Source: Toxotes chatareus (lineage: Eukaryota; Chordata; Actinopteri; Toxotidae). From it: DNA of 64,000 bases. A program made the position numbers and the translations under genes. The notes below the pieces were generated by a model that was not told the origin of the DNA, searched no databases, and saw nothing but the letters and a program-made list of their open reading frames with translations. Position 1 is the stretch's first letter. Each line of letters starts with the position of its first letter. This document shows positions 48,145 to 61,199 of the stretch, one piece after another. The stretch lies in assembly GCA_016801885.1 (NCBI GenBank), contig CM028892.1, forward strand, positions 8,874,114 to 8,938,113, in the 5' to 3' direction.

Positions 48145-51100
48145 TGGCAATGGAGCAGAACATTTGATTGGTGTGTGCATGTGAGTGAGTGTCACATGCA
48201 GGGGAGGTCAAGATGTTCAAATGGAAAATCAATATATTCCTCACTTCCAGATGCACATCTGGAAAATGCATGTTTTTTCAGAATAAAAGCTGAGCTGTTA
48301 GTATATTCACACAATAAGCCATTTTTTTAGGAGACGCATTCCAGCCTGACGAGTCAAACAGGTTTGTCAGTTCATCATAGTGTGAGACACATCTGGCCTT
48401 ACAGCAATTTCACCCATGGGTGCCGACGCCACTCAGCCATTTTAGCCATTTCAGCCACTTCAGGTAATTACTCTAAATGGTGGGCAAAAGGAAATAAACT
48501 TTGTTAACCTGCTCTGGTTGACAACCAGACCCCTCAGTTAAGCTTCTGTGAAGACCATGAGGTGAATCAGGGAAACAGGAGTCTTTGTGGGGCCACGTGA
48601 AGCAGATCAACATCAATAGATGTTTCCTGTCAGTTGTATCAGTGCTAACGTTGCATTTTATTTAAATGTAACTGCCAGCAGTGGTGATTTTCTACCCACG
48701 TGGCTACAGGTTTGTTTCAGATTCACGTTTTTCCAACTTGCTAATTAACACAAAACATAAAGTACCGCTGAGGCTGATGGGAATGTCATTAGTTTTGCAA
48801 GTATGATGCTTAGATGCTTTGTGCAGAATAATGTACAGCACGTTTTCCCTCATTTTTTTTACTGTAATAATTAATGTCAAAAATAGGCTAAATATCTTTC
48901 TGAGTAAACTAATTACTAACCAAATTAATGCACAGGCTTATTCCCTGAGTGCCATGTAGAGAAAGCAGATTTCTTAAAATGATTTTAACATGCGTTCCAT
49001 GTGATAATTTTGTTTTTTTTAGAATGTAATCTGTGGACTAAATTGGACTCGACAGAAGAGGAATAATGATGACATATGGTCTTGTTTTCATTACCTAAAA
49101 GAAGAAAATGCCGCAGTATTTCTATCAAACATTAACAACACAAACAAGAGCAAACAAACAAACCCACCCCTGTTTCCTCCCACGTCCCTCTGTCTGTCGA
49201 TCTGGCTCTCCCTCTGTTTTTGCTGTCTGTCAGTGGAGGAGACGGTGGCATTTCCAGCCAGCAGACAGCTTCTCCCATCAGGCCTCATGACTGACGGTGG
49301 AACTCTTGTGCATGCGTATGAATACAAGTGTGCTAATAAACTATTCTTTGCTCGTCCTTTAATGTGTCCATCAATCCATTTGACCGTCTAAGCTGAATAA
49401 ATATCTTTAAAGCAGCCGAGGCTTGTGATGCTAAAGCGTCACACTCAGTGACTGAGATCACACTGGTGATGTTGATGAGCTGTTTGTTCATCCAGCGCTT
49501 TGTTCCGGTGCAACACGTCTCGACAAGCACTTCACGAGATGGCTATGAACATTGGTTTGGGTATCCATTGTCTAGCGGGTGATGTGGTGACCCCTGACCT
49601 TTCCTTTAGTGCCACTGTCAGATATCAGAGTTCCATGGAATTTACTGTGGAAATTCACTCTCCCCACAGAATCGCCTCTGCCCATTTCGAACACTCCATG
49701 ACCTTTCCCCATGCGCCACCCTCTGCACTAGTCTCAACTGTAGACATACAATCAGCAGCTATGAGCAACAGATTCTGGGAAATTATTATTTATTCCAATT
49801 GAAACTGTCAAATCACTTTTTTTTACTCATTAGTTATTCAGATATCTCTCAAAATGAGGCTTGTTTGTGTTGTATCTGACAAACTCAGTCCAAATTCTGT
49901 TCACTTGACCTTATTGTGCAATGTATTGCACAAAAAAAGACATTCTGAGATTGAATGTGTCCAAAAAGAGACCAGAGTTTTGAGACAGAATTTACATTTT
50001 CGTCCCATCACCCCCGCCCCTCTCCCCCAACTGTATTCATGACCTTTTTGAAGGTATTACACCTGGAGAGTTCAGAAGATGATTTGTCTCGTGCACTTTA
50101 CTCTGGAATATTTAAACAGTGAAACTGCGTCATTCCCATAGGAGCACATGCACAAGGTTGATAAACCATGGGCAGGGAAAGGGCAGCTATGGGGGCAATG
50201 GCAGTGAAAATGTCACACGGTGCTCCTTCTAAAGGCAGTTAGCACCCAGCAGCTTTATTTGTTTTTGACTGGGAACACAGCCTAAAAACTGACAAGGCCT
50301 TTTGCATTTCTGTTTTGCCTTAATTCATGAGAGGGCTACAGTCTGCAGCCTAACCTTGCAGATACAGTACACTGTAGCCATGAGCATAATTAGACACAAC
50401 TCCCAGACTGCACTGTCATGTCTCTCTGCAGCATGTTGACGAGCAGCTCTGCTGTCCTGTGGACACTGAGGACCTGCAGCACCATCCACCACTGAAAATC
50501 ATTTGATCAGAGAGTGAAAGCAGCTCAGCTGTAACAGGTCGACATGTCTTCTTTCCCTCGTGCTGAACGCTCCCTTCTGTCTGCACGCTGAGCGCCTGCA
50601 GGGACTGCTCAGTCCTCTCCAAGTAATGATTTTTCACATAAAATTCATGTTGAGAGGGCAGAACTTGAAAGCGATCTGAGAAAGATTGAATTTTAGAGAT
50701 ATAAATGTCTGATTTTCCTAATTCTGTTCAAGTTGGTGTTCAGGTTTTGCATCCAGGCCTCACTAGTGTTATATTAACACAACACATAGCAAGAATCAGA
50801 CTAAGTTTCACTGCTTCTTCCAGGTGACAGAGAAGCGGCGGAGACAGCTGAGGCACCCATGTCTCAAAGAAGCCGGGAGTGCCAGTGGATGGTACGGGTG
50901 TGAGACTTGCTTAAAATTCAAAATAGGGAACTACAGAGCAAAGCTGTCAAGATGTGGATGTGCGGAGGAGGCAGGTAATGCAGGGGCGAGGAGCAGAGAC
51001 GAGCCTGAACAGAAATAAGTAACCCTGCTGCAACATCAAGAAATCCAGCCGAGCTGAAGTGAGCTCACCTGCCCAAGTTTTTGAAGGTGGAAAGAGACGA

Positions 51101-54047
51101 GACAGAGTGAAGAACAGAAGATGGAGGGGGAGAAAACGCAGACTGAGAAGTGCTGCTGAAGGACTTTTTTAAAACCTGACCCTCTCGCTGTGAGCTGTTC
51201 CTGTTCAGTTTCCCCATTGTTGGTTGAATCTTTGTTTCTCTGATTTCTTTTGAGTTAAACTTTCATTATTCTGTCTCTCCAAAATGCATCATTCCTGTAA
51301 TACTGTCAGTTCTCTGGCTTCTCTTCGTGTGATGTCTGTCAGGTTTTATACTGACATTAGACATTCGCAGTGCACTTACATAACCCACTGCTGTTCAGTT
51401 TTAACACTCAAGCTGACTGGAATGGAATAACCAGGCTTAGCAGCATTAAAAATGATTTTACTGACTACTATTGATTGTTTCTTAACCTTTTGTAGAACTG
51501 AGGGAAAAGACACACCTACTCCAGTGAGGTGCTACTTCACAGGGAGACTTCAAAGACAGGAGGGGAAAACTACATACAATAACTCTGATGAAATCTTTTC
51601 TACATCTTAAATTTTAAAGACTAATGTTTTAGGACACTGTCTTCTTCAGGAGAACATCCAGCCTCCTGCAGCTATAGTTTTATTTATTTATTTATGTTTA
51701 AACATGTAAATTGATTTTAATCCAACTAAACTAAAATTAGGCCACCAGAGTCTCGCCCAGAGTGATCTGGGCATCAACAACATGTTTAACTGTTTCGTCG
51801 GGTCTAATTTTGGAATACTAAACTAAAAATGATAATCAGAGGAAGAACAACAGCAAAACTATTCCCAGAGTCTCACAATTAATTAGACGGTCACAATAAA
51901 TGAAACTCCAACCTGGGAAACTACTTCAAAAGGGGAAAGTTTTGGGCTGGATGAGGGGACAAGTAGTGTAATCAAAGCTGAGACTAGGTTCCACACCTTT
52001 ACTCTGTATCAGACTTATATATGATCTCCTGGCCTAATTAGCCTCATTAAAACCCCACAAATGCAAATGTCCAATTAATGCCGCATATTTATCCTCAAGA
52101 CTCTTGTTAAAGCAAACTGTGAACAAAGGAGGCGGAGGTCTCAGACACAATGCAAAGATTTTCAAATTGCGGCCTTGAAGGAGGACAAATCCGAAGCTGT
52201 ACCGGTTCTGTTGTGTTGCGTGCGACCTGAAGCGTTTCTGTATTCGCTTGTGTTTTCTGCTTTGTGTCAGAAGCTGCGGGTCCAGCTGGCAGCAACACAG
52301 AGACAAAAGGGACGGAAAGAAGTAACAAGAATTTATCCCTTTGATAAGATTCTCTCAAATACACCTGCTGCCAGAAAATGCCATTAAATGTCAGCTGTCT
52401 GTTCCTGGTTGTCACACACACACACACAGCTTTTCTTCCTCTGTCTCACCTTAAAACACTGTTGGAAGGTCGTACAAAAGGAGATGGGGGTTTGAGTCAG
52501 TCGCAGGGAAATGAAGCAGCTTTTTCTTTAATGACATTCACAGAGAACATAATGGGGGAACACTGAGAGGACAGAAAGGATGGCGCACTATTCTTCGGCT
52601 CGGGTTCATGCATTTGCGGCGTGGCTAATGCATGATGGGATGTGACAGTTGGTCTTTTTGCCTTGTTTCAGCAGGTCCACCAGAGCTGAATAAAGTCTGC
52701 TGCTCTGTGAAAACCACACTCCAAATTTGAAAAAAAGCAGCTGTCCTGTTTTCACCTGACAAGTTAACGACCCTCTCAAAGTTGCATATTGAACTCTGCA
52801 CCTGTCTAAAAGCACCTGTGGAATTTAAACTCTCCCAAGGTCACTGAAATCACCCGAATCCCTATTTTTCAACATTAGAAAACACCAAACACCTGACCTC
52901 GGTGTTCTCGGTGGGAGTCTGCAGGGTGTCACCTCTGTGGCCACAAGCCCTGAGGCTGCTGAAAGTGCAGATGTGGCTGTTATGGGCAGCTGCATCTGTT
53001 TCTCAGATGTTAGAGGAGGTTCACTGCACTGGGGCACTGACATAAAGGACACACACACACGTGTGTTAGTGAGGTTCTATGCAGCTTGATGGAGGCTCAC
53101 AGCTTTGGCCAACTTGGGGCTTACTTTTAATTAAAATAATGAGAATTGTAAGTTAATACCTACAGAGTAAAAAAAGAAATAGCAAAATGGTTCAAGCATT
53201 CGCAGTAAGTCAACGTGTCCAGGGCTGTCAAAGAGTCTTAAGACCACTGACATGTGCAGAATGAACTGATACCAGGTCAGTTTGTCAGAGAGGTCTTGCT
53301 CAATATAAAGGTCAGCAGTGCAAAGCTATTTCTGCTCGGAAAAAATGACATGAGGGGCGCTGGGAATACTGGGAGAAATGTCTTGAGCGATCAGAAACCA
53401 TTTCGATGTCACAGACCAACGCACTGACAAACACTTCTATACACTTAGATATACCACTTGCAGACACATAAAAAGGATGGAGCAAGAGAGGAAGGAAGAA
53501 AACAGGATGAAGATCCAGGCAGTGTGTCTGTTCCAGCTCAGCAGTCAGGACTCTCAGCCGCTCCGTACTCTGGCTTCCCAAATTGACAATTTTCTCAAAG
53601 AGTTATCCACAAAAACAAGAAGCAGTTATTTATAGGCCTGAGGAGACGGTTCTCTGGACAAATAAGCAGGTATTACACAACACAACACACAGGTATCCAC
53701 AGACAGCAGAAAATCAAACGACTGAATGAGTGAATCGTTTAAAAAAAATGGTTTCTGAGACAGAAATGAAAACAGAACAAATGTCTCCAGGAAAAAGACG
53801 CCATGGACACGACGTATGTGTGCAACAGGACTGTCACACTACCTTCTGCTTCCTGCCTCTAACTGATCTGTGTTAACATCGTCTTCCAACAACAAGCAGC
53901 AGTTTTCACTCATGCAAACAGCTGAACTACAGAAGCTCCACAGGACAGTTTGGTGGCAGGTCCTTCATACCAAAGAATCTAAAGCAGGATGATGAGACAG
54001 AAAAGTGTGATGGTGGAGAGGACACACAGCGGAAAAGAGAAGTTGTT

Positions 54048-54061
54048 GCTCCCTCTAGTGG
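54048..54061 (-). promoter_or_regulatory. CTCF-like motif (reverse)
   Basis: gctccctctagtgg matches the reverse CTCF core with one mismatch. A forward-orientation match lies 330 bp to the right. Confidence 0.35.
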
Positions 54062-54380
54062 TTCAGCTCTTACACAGTTCAGTTTAAAATACAAAAACAA
54101 AAAGACTGACTGTTAAATGAACTATTATTTTCTTTTAAGACAAATCACATCAGCCGCAAAACATGAGCATACGTGCCAGAAAATGCAAATGGGACGGTGC
54201 ATGTGCTCTTTATGGTGGTGATTTGTTTTATGTATTTTCAAAGCAACACACTGAATAAGAATGTACTGCCTTAATTCAGTTGTTTATACTTTTCAGGAAA
54301 TCCCATAGACATAAAAATGAGACTGTACGTAACGTTACTGACTGTAATTAATATTATTTCTTATTATCTCTGTCTTTTTG

Positions 54381-54394
54381 CCAGAAGGTGGCAG
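54381..54394 (+). promoter_or_regulatory. CTCF-like motif (forward)
   Basis: ccagaaggtggcag matches the CTCF core with one mismatch. With the site at 54048 it forms a close, oppositely oriented pair in the interval between the two convergent genes. Confidence 0.35.
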
Positions 54395-56202
54395 TAAGTC
54401 AAAGCACATTCAAATCAACACGCGCTAGAACACACAGAAATAAAAAAAAAAAAAAAACATTTTATTAAAGAAGAAGCAGGATGGTTTGTTTCCCTATATT
54501 CTATACATTATGTGCTATACAATGCAGAGGACAGACAGACAGCGCAGGAGTGCTGACCCTGGTTCAGTGTGGTGTCCATGAAGGAAATTCATTGTCGGAA
54601 AGCAGTTAACTGGTCTAGTGACCTTATGCAGCACCGATTTGTTCCACTGACAATGAAAAAAAAACAAAAAACACAACAGTCAAAAACCAAACCTGCACAT
54701 GTGTTTCTGTGGATTGTTAGAAGTGACTCTGTTGACAGTGACTCCAGAGCTGATGCTGGAGGACATCTGCTGCTGAACTCTGAGTACAGGCCGAGAAGTT
54801 AAAGTACAGTTTGAGTTGTTAATCTGCAGGAGTAAACATTTCCCCATGAAACAAAAGAAACCCCACACTCCACTTACAACTCAAAACAAAGGTTTAATAT
54901 GGACATCTGAATATTATATAGTTAATTAAAGTTACCGTGAATTATGGGGGTCTAACGGACTAGACTGAAGACTATGAGGAGGTGTACAAACTTAATTTTG
55001 ATGCATGTTTGTTAGTGAGTTAAACATATCCTTTAACATGCATGTGCAATGTCTGCTAATTTCTTTTTTTACTGGTTTCAGAAACATCTGGCCCCTGATC
55101 CAGGATCAGAGCTCCTACAGGGTGAGATCAGTGCTCACAGCCGTTCAGATGGAAATGATTGTATAACTGGATGATTAAAATGCTACTTGGCTTTTCAGTC
55201 TCGAACATTTTTGCCTTTTTCTACAGCACAAAGCACTTGAATGAGAAGTACAGCGGAAATCCAGCAGCTAAGTCCAACCACAGCAATTAAGACCAAAGCA
55301 AAATTAAAATTTTTACTTCTCTGTTGTGTTTTGGGACATAACAGGGACTGACTATAACTGTAAGTGGGTAAGAACGTAATTTGAGGCCGCCCTGACCCTG
55401 ACTGATAAAACCTTGGACAGATATTTTTAGGTTTGGGTACAGCTGACATTTTTGAGCCTGTGGTCACAGTGATATCATCATGACTGCCTCTCCTCATCTG
55501 TTTAACATTTTTTAAAAATCATATCCAAAGGTTTTTATGGTCTTTCACAGACAAAATATGGGTGAACAACATGGAGCAAACCTCACTTTATAACACTAAC
55601 ACTCTTGTTTTCTTACTTATAATGAGGGAATAGACTTATTTCAGAAAATAAACTGCCCGAGTTAACATTTATAACCATTAAATTCTTTAAACATTAGCTT
55701 TGCTTTAGAAATATTTACAATATTTAAAGAAACTGAAATATCTGAACACTTATAGTTCTTATTGTTTATGCAGTGACGAGAAGTGAGGTTGTTGTGGTTG
55801 TTGTGAGGATTGTTTTCTTTAACATGATCCATCTCTCATACAGACATAAGAGCACATACTGTAAACTAAGCAGGGAAACAGCGAGAAAACAGATTTAAAT
55901 ACACAGTAAACCCTTAAAAACATTCTTTATATCGGTCGGTTCATCTCACTGGTCAGAAGCCAGATCCTTTGTTTGCTATGTCACAAATCTAATGACAAAC
56001 AGAAAACTATTTAGTTAAAATCAACAACATATCAGCAACAAAGGAGCTTTTTGTCTGCATGAACCAGTTTTGTCTTTCTGTCACTCAATGCAGGATTATC
56101 TGCAGACGAGTGTGTGTGTGTAGTTCCAAATCCTCTGATTGTGATTGGACAGCTGACCTGACATACTAAAAAACCCTGGATTTTAAGGAGGTGAGTGAAG
56201 AA

Positions 56203-56462
56203 CTAGGGTTAGACTGATATGGCGATGTGCCAATACTGACCATAAATATTAAATATTCAATATGCTGAAGTTTCCTGCTCGTCCATACAGCTTTAGCGCC
56301 TCATGCTGTTTTTTTCCCACCATAAGAGAGAGAGAGAAAACTCTGCAGCAGAAACACTGTCTCTTGTGGAATAACTGTAGTAAAAATTATCCCAATTAAT
56401 CATTTTAATAAATACAAAATTGAAAAAATATCAATATCGGACCCATATCCGTCCAACCCTAG
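56203..56462. mobile_element. Short inverted-repeat element (MITE)
   Basis: The ends ctagggttagactgatatg and catatccgtccaaccctag form imperfect 19-bp terminal inverted repeats with two mismatches. The interior is AT-rich, non-coding and about 220 bp. The TA next to each end could be a Tc1/mariner-type target duplication, but the exact boundary is ambiguous. Confidence 0.7.
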
Positions 56463-56724
56463 TGAGAGGATGCAAAGCCACAGGTACAGACGAGTGCATA
56501 TATACACACATACATACATTTTTGCATAAACTCTATGTACATACATTATGTGTGTGTTGGGACTAGATTTGGCAACCACGCTGAGAAGAAAAGGTTTTGT
56601 TTATCCTCGTTGATAAGGCGTGCCATGTGCGGCGGCCGTGTGACGCGGGGAGCTCAGTCTGGCAGCAGCTTTTCGTTGCCTCCACACATTCGGCTGGATC
56701 GGGTTTTCCCAAATTGACTTGGTG

Positions 56725-56730
56725 TTTATT
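56725..56730 (-). terminator. tubgcp3: Candidate tubgcp3 polyadenylation signal
   Basis: tttatt on the + strand reads AATAAA on the - strand, about 270 bases beyond the tubgcp3 stop codon. It is the nearest canonical hexamer noticed. The cleavage site itself is not determined. Confidence 0.4.
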
Positions 56731-56998
56731 TTTGCAGGGTTCTTGCTGAACGCCGAGCTGTCTGTCCAGGGGTGTCTGCTCTGCATGTCACGTCAAGCCG
56801 GGCCGACTCCACTGGGGGGCTGTCTGCGGTGATGTCATCACTTGGTGACCGCCGCCACGGCGATACCAGGACTCCTCCAAGGCATGACATCATCTCGACA
56901 TGAAGTGCTCGAAGTCTGATGGTCGGCCCATCTCTGTGACGTCACACCCCATGCTCCGATGACTGGAAGCGTTGCTTGTCAATACCATTGTCTTCATG

Positions 56999-57065
56999 TC
57001 AGATATTCGACAGTCGTCGCCCTCGGGTGGCGCCGAGTGAAGCTCGCAGCCTCGGCTCTCTGGCC
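56999..57065 (-). CDS. tubgcp3: tubgcp3 terminal coding exon
   Basis: 67 bases completing an Arg codon, then AREPRLRASLGATRGRRLSNI and a TGA stop at 56999-57001. The acceptor is tgccttccacag. It matches the human C-terminus except for the last few residues. Confidence 0.93.
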
Positions 57066-58735
57066 CTGTGGAAGGCATAATAATTGTGTAAGTGTGTTCT
57101 ACTAACACCAGCATTAATCATACAATAACAATAAGAAACATTATAAACAGTTAGAAGTTAATGAAGCTACTCTACGTTCTGCTAGGCTGAATCTGTGGCT
57201 CTTAAAAGTACAGAGAACAGTGATACAACCTCAAGAGTAATCAACCTCAAGAGTAATCAAAAATCCCTATTTATACTACACAACACTAATAACCTGTAGT
57301 CTCACCTGACTCCTCGCTCCACTGAAGCTCGTTCAGAAATGAAATCTGTTTCAATATGTGCTGATGAAATTCCAAGCAAATATCGCTCGCACTTTGCCGG
57401 TACACAACCTCAGACTCGCGGCTTTCTGCCGGCGCTGTCTCACGCTTTGCGTTTTCTCCAGTTCGCAGTGAGAAAATTTGCAGTTTGATTGTCGGATATC
57501 AGACGAAGCCGAAAACAGCTGTGTCTCAGAAAAACGGGAAACCGCGCAGATAACTACAAGCGCTTTACATCACATCGTTGATCGACGCGAGGTGCTTCAA
57601 AGCCACTTGAAAACAGGCAAAAGGCCTGCAGCAAGTTGGCACTTAGTAAAATAAAACCTTAGTTTGAACACACATAAGTCGTGTTTGAGCGTCACTTGAT
57701 GATTACATCAGTAATTTCCATCTCTTAGAAATCTAAAGTCATGCATAATCTGCATGTTATGTGGAGAGTCTGGAAAAGTAAATCTGGAGCAAACTAATTG
57801 ATTTGTTTTTCAGAACACTACCTGTGCTGGCTGCGTTTTAAAAGGCTAACCTGTAGTGCTCGTTGAAGTCCAGTCTGAAGCTGAGGAAACGCAGACTCTC
57901 GTCTGAACTTGTCATCAGCAGCACCAGGAACTGCTGGACGATGCTCTGAGAGAAGGGCAGGGAGCAGCCGCAGGACAGAAACAGAGGAAAAGGAAAATGT
58001 TTGAAAAGGAGAGGACACAATATAAGAGCTGATTAGACCAAATGCAAATGGCTGCTCCTAGAGGAGGCTCAGGCTGGTACCTGGTAGAAGTGTGTGAGAA
58101 TGCGGAGCTGGGAGCGCATCTTTGGTATAGTTTCCTGGAACTCCTGAATCCTCTTCTTCTCCTCTGCTTCCTGTTCGGCCGTGACTCCCCACTGACCCTG
58201 AATCAGCAAGAGAAGACACAGATTGAGACAGGTTAGATGATCACACTAAAAATATTACATTGCCACTACTTTCAAAACATCCTGCTCTTTCTCTATTCAC
58301 TCTAGCTCATCATTGGCCCAGAAACCTCAATTCCTCCTCTGCTTCTTACCTCCTCTTCTCTCTGCTGCTTCTTCTCTTCATACTGCAGTCGAAGGCTGAG
58401 CTCCTCCAGTGCAGAGCGGTAGAGGGAGTCCTGGGCGCTCTGAAACTCTATGATCTGATCAAATATGGCCCTCAGCTGGTTCAACAGAGACTGGAAAGAA
58501 ACAGAATTCAAGGAATTGTGTGCGTGTGGAAACCAAAAGACGGGAAAAATAACTAACATGAGCTTTTTAATTCCATAAGATCATCGTGTGTGTTCGTGTG
58601 TTACCCTGCTGTTATTGTCCAGCAGGCATCTCGAGATGATGGTGTCCAGGAAGACTTCATGGGCAGCGATGATGTGGTCGAGGTCCTGAGCCTGCTGCAC
58701 TTTGTTCCACAGCTCGTCCCAGGAGCACTCCAGCA

Positions 58736-58797
<62 letters not shown>

Positions 58798-61158
58798 TCA
58801 GTAACTTTTATCATCTCATGAACTCCATTGTTTTGCAGTTGGTCTGGACTTGAACCAGCAACTTTCTAAAACTGAGTTAACCTCACAAACTTCAAGGCTC
58901 TCGCTGACGCTGTAAATCAGATTCACGCAGTGTTGCGTTTAACAGACACGGCACATCGCCTCCCGCTGTAATTACTACTTTTTACTGGTGTTTTACAGCC
59001 TGTGATGCTAACAGCTCCGCTAATGGTCTGACCTCGAAGGTGATGTAGTACTGCATTTGGTGGATGAAGTGGACCATCTCGGAGGCCAGGATGTGACACT
59101 GGTGCAGGACGCCGGACAACTCTGCAGAGTAAACAGCACAACGTCAGGTCACAGACAGAAAAACACAAATGCAGGATAAAATTTCATGTTCTGTGAAAGT
59201 GTGTTTTCTGTGTGTGTGTGTTCAAGTACCAGGCATGGTTTTGAGCAGCTTGGCATTACACATCTGTCCCTTCCAGATGTCAGTCAGTGTGTACTCCATC
59301 CTCTTGGCCCTCCACAGGAAATTAAACACACGCAGGTAGTGGCCCATACATTCCCTTGTAAACACCTGGGGGGCGCACACACACACACACACACACACGT
59401 ATTAATACACAAACACAGAAACATGCCCAATATGTCGGGAACTGTAGCAGAAAGAGCATGTGTGTGTTACCGTAGCAATGGGTCCCTCAACATGGTAGTC
59501 CAGACTGAAAACATCCCAGCCTGTATCACCGGGAGACACCTGGAGACGGTAAACGACACGGTGAGGACCTGACGAAACCAGACTTTGTAGCACAGACACG
59601 CACAGACACACACAAACTCACACACACTCTTTACCTCCAGCAGGCGTACATCGAGCCTCTTGAGGATCTCTGCGTTGTCGTACTGGGCGTTGGTGGCTCT
59701 GACTGCTGTTTCCAGGATACCAGTCAGGTTGTGTTGGTACAAAGTGGTGGCAGGACGTACCAGCTCTGGTCTGGGACAAAATAATGAGGACATGGTAAAA
59801 TTAGACCAATGTTTAGTCCAATATTATAAAGGACAAAGCAACAGTAGTAGTAGTGTTATGAAAGAGAATATATAATAAACATATATTGCTGCTAACTTGA
59901 GCAGGTCCATGAGGTGCCTGATGAAGTCTCCCTGGCCCAGCAGCAGGTATCTCCTCATGGCCTGCAGGTGCTCCAGCAGCAGGTAGTTGCGGTTGAGAAC
60001 GTCCAGCAGGTATTTGCTGGTGTCAAAGTAGGCAGCATCGATCTTCTCCTGAAACGCCCCCTCCAGGTCGGACAGCAGCTCTGCAGCTAGGAGAACGTGG
60101 AGGCTTTAACTCGAATGGGTTTCACACAGCGACATTATGTGTTTCCGTTGTTAATTTACATTGTTCAGCAGATAAAAATCTAAATCTCATAAAATGGTAC
60201 TAAAGATTAACTTTAATCTTTTTTATGGTTCTTACAACATTAGAAGGAGGAAAGATGGAAAAGAACAGAAAGAAAATGTTTGACTGGACTCAAGCATGAA
60301 CACATCCAGAGCTCTGCTGCTGGACAATAAGGAGGAAGTGAGAGTAATGTCCTTCAACAGATACAATAAAAGCTCCAGATCAAACTGGTCTGATGAAGTC
60401 CTACAGACTGAATCGATAGAATATGGCTAAGTATACCTCTTTCAACTTCATAGTCAAAGGGAGAGGAGAGGGGGGAGAGGAGGACAAGGCCAGTGAACGG
60501 TAAGAACATCGATCACTGCCAGTCCACAAGCCCACGTCAATATAACAACATCGATATGATGAGGACGGCACACAAAAAAAAAAGAGGCTCCTTATTGGTC
60601 AATGACATCATTTGTACGCGTGGTTCAGCAATAACACTGAGAAAAGAAAACTAAATAAAGAGAGGCAATAAAGCCAGCAACACCATTCCCACTTCTAACG
60701 TGAGCACACTGTATTGTGTTATAGCTTCTTCTTAATGTCATTTGTACGTTTGCTGATATTTTCTGTCCCATTTTGAGGTGTCGCAAAAACTCTTTTAATC
60801 CTAATTATGCCCAGAAACCAAATACAGTGCTGTGAAACTTTCCCTATTAACCGGAGTGTGTGAGAGAGAGAGTCAGTGAGAGAGCAGCCGAGACTCTTAC
60901 CATCCTTAGGTGTGTCTGCAGACTTGGATGCTGCCGTGATTTTGCCCGGCGGCGTTCTGTCGTGACAAACCTGATGCAGGAAGTTAATGGATTTACCGAT
61001 CAGCAGAACCTAGAGGGGAGAGATGATAATGAGCTGATATGACTTAAGGTAAAAGAGCCGGCAGGAGATGATGGTTGGTCACAGTGGTGAAACTTTGTCG
61101 TTGTGTGTGTCTACAGCCCAGTACCTCTGATCTATGGTAATAAATAAAGAGACCTGTG

Positions 61159-61199
<41 letters not shown>

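Larger units (their letters stand above)
38131..56202. other. Intergenic region between fgf14 and tubgcp3
   Basis: About 18 kb with no recognisable exon. Open frames are short, lack homology I can detect and are often repeat-derived. Contents noted are a (TTTG)n run at 41459-41482, CA/GT microsatellites (44330-44375, 45505-45541 and others), X-box-like motifs between 44.7 and 48.2 kb, and two CTCF-like motifs near 54.05-54.4 kb. The rest is AT-rich unique or diverged repeat sequence. Confidence 0.6.

Noticed and set aside
38131..56202. A further gene between fgf14 and tubgcp3
   Set aside because: No run of homologous exons, tRNA-like fold or conserved domain could be seen. A short unrecognised exon or non-coding RNA cannot be excluded by eye.
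58581..58853. Poly-Cys/Val and poly-His/Thr frames reading through the exon at 58605-58736 into the CA repeat
   Set aside because: The homology to GCP3 stops exactly at VLECSW. The repeat translation has no counterpart in other GCP3 proteins, and inclusion from the AG before the repeat would break the frame.
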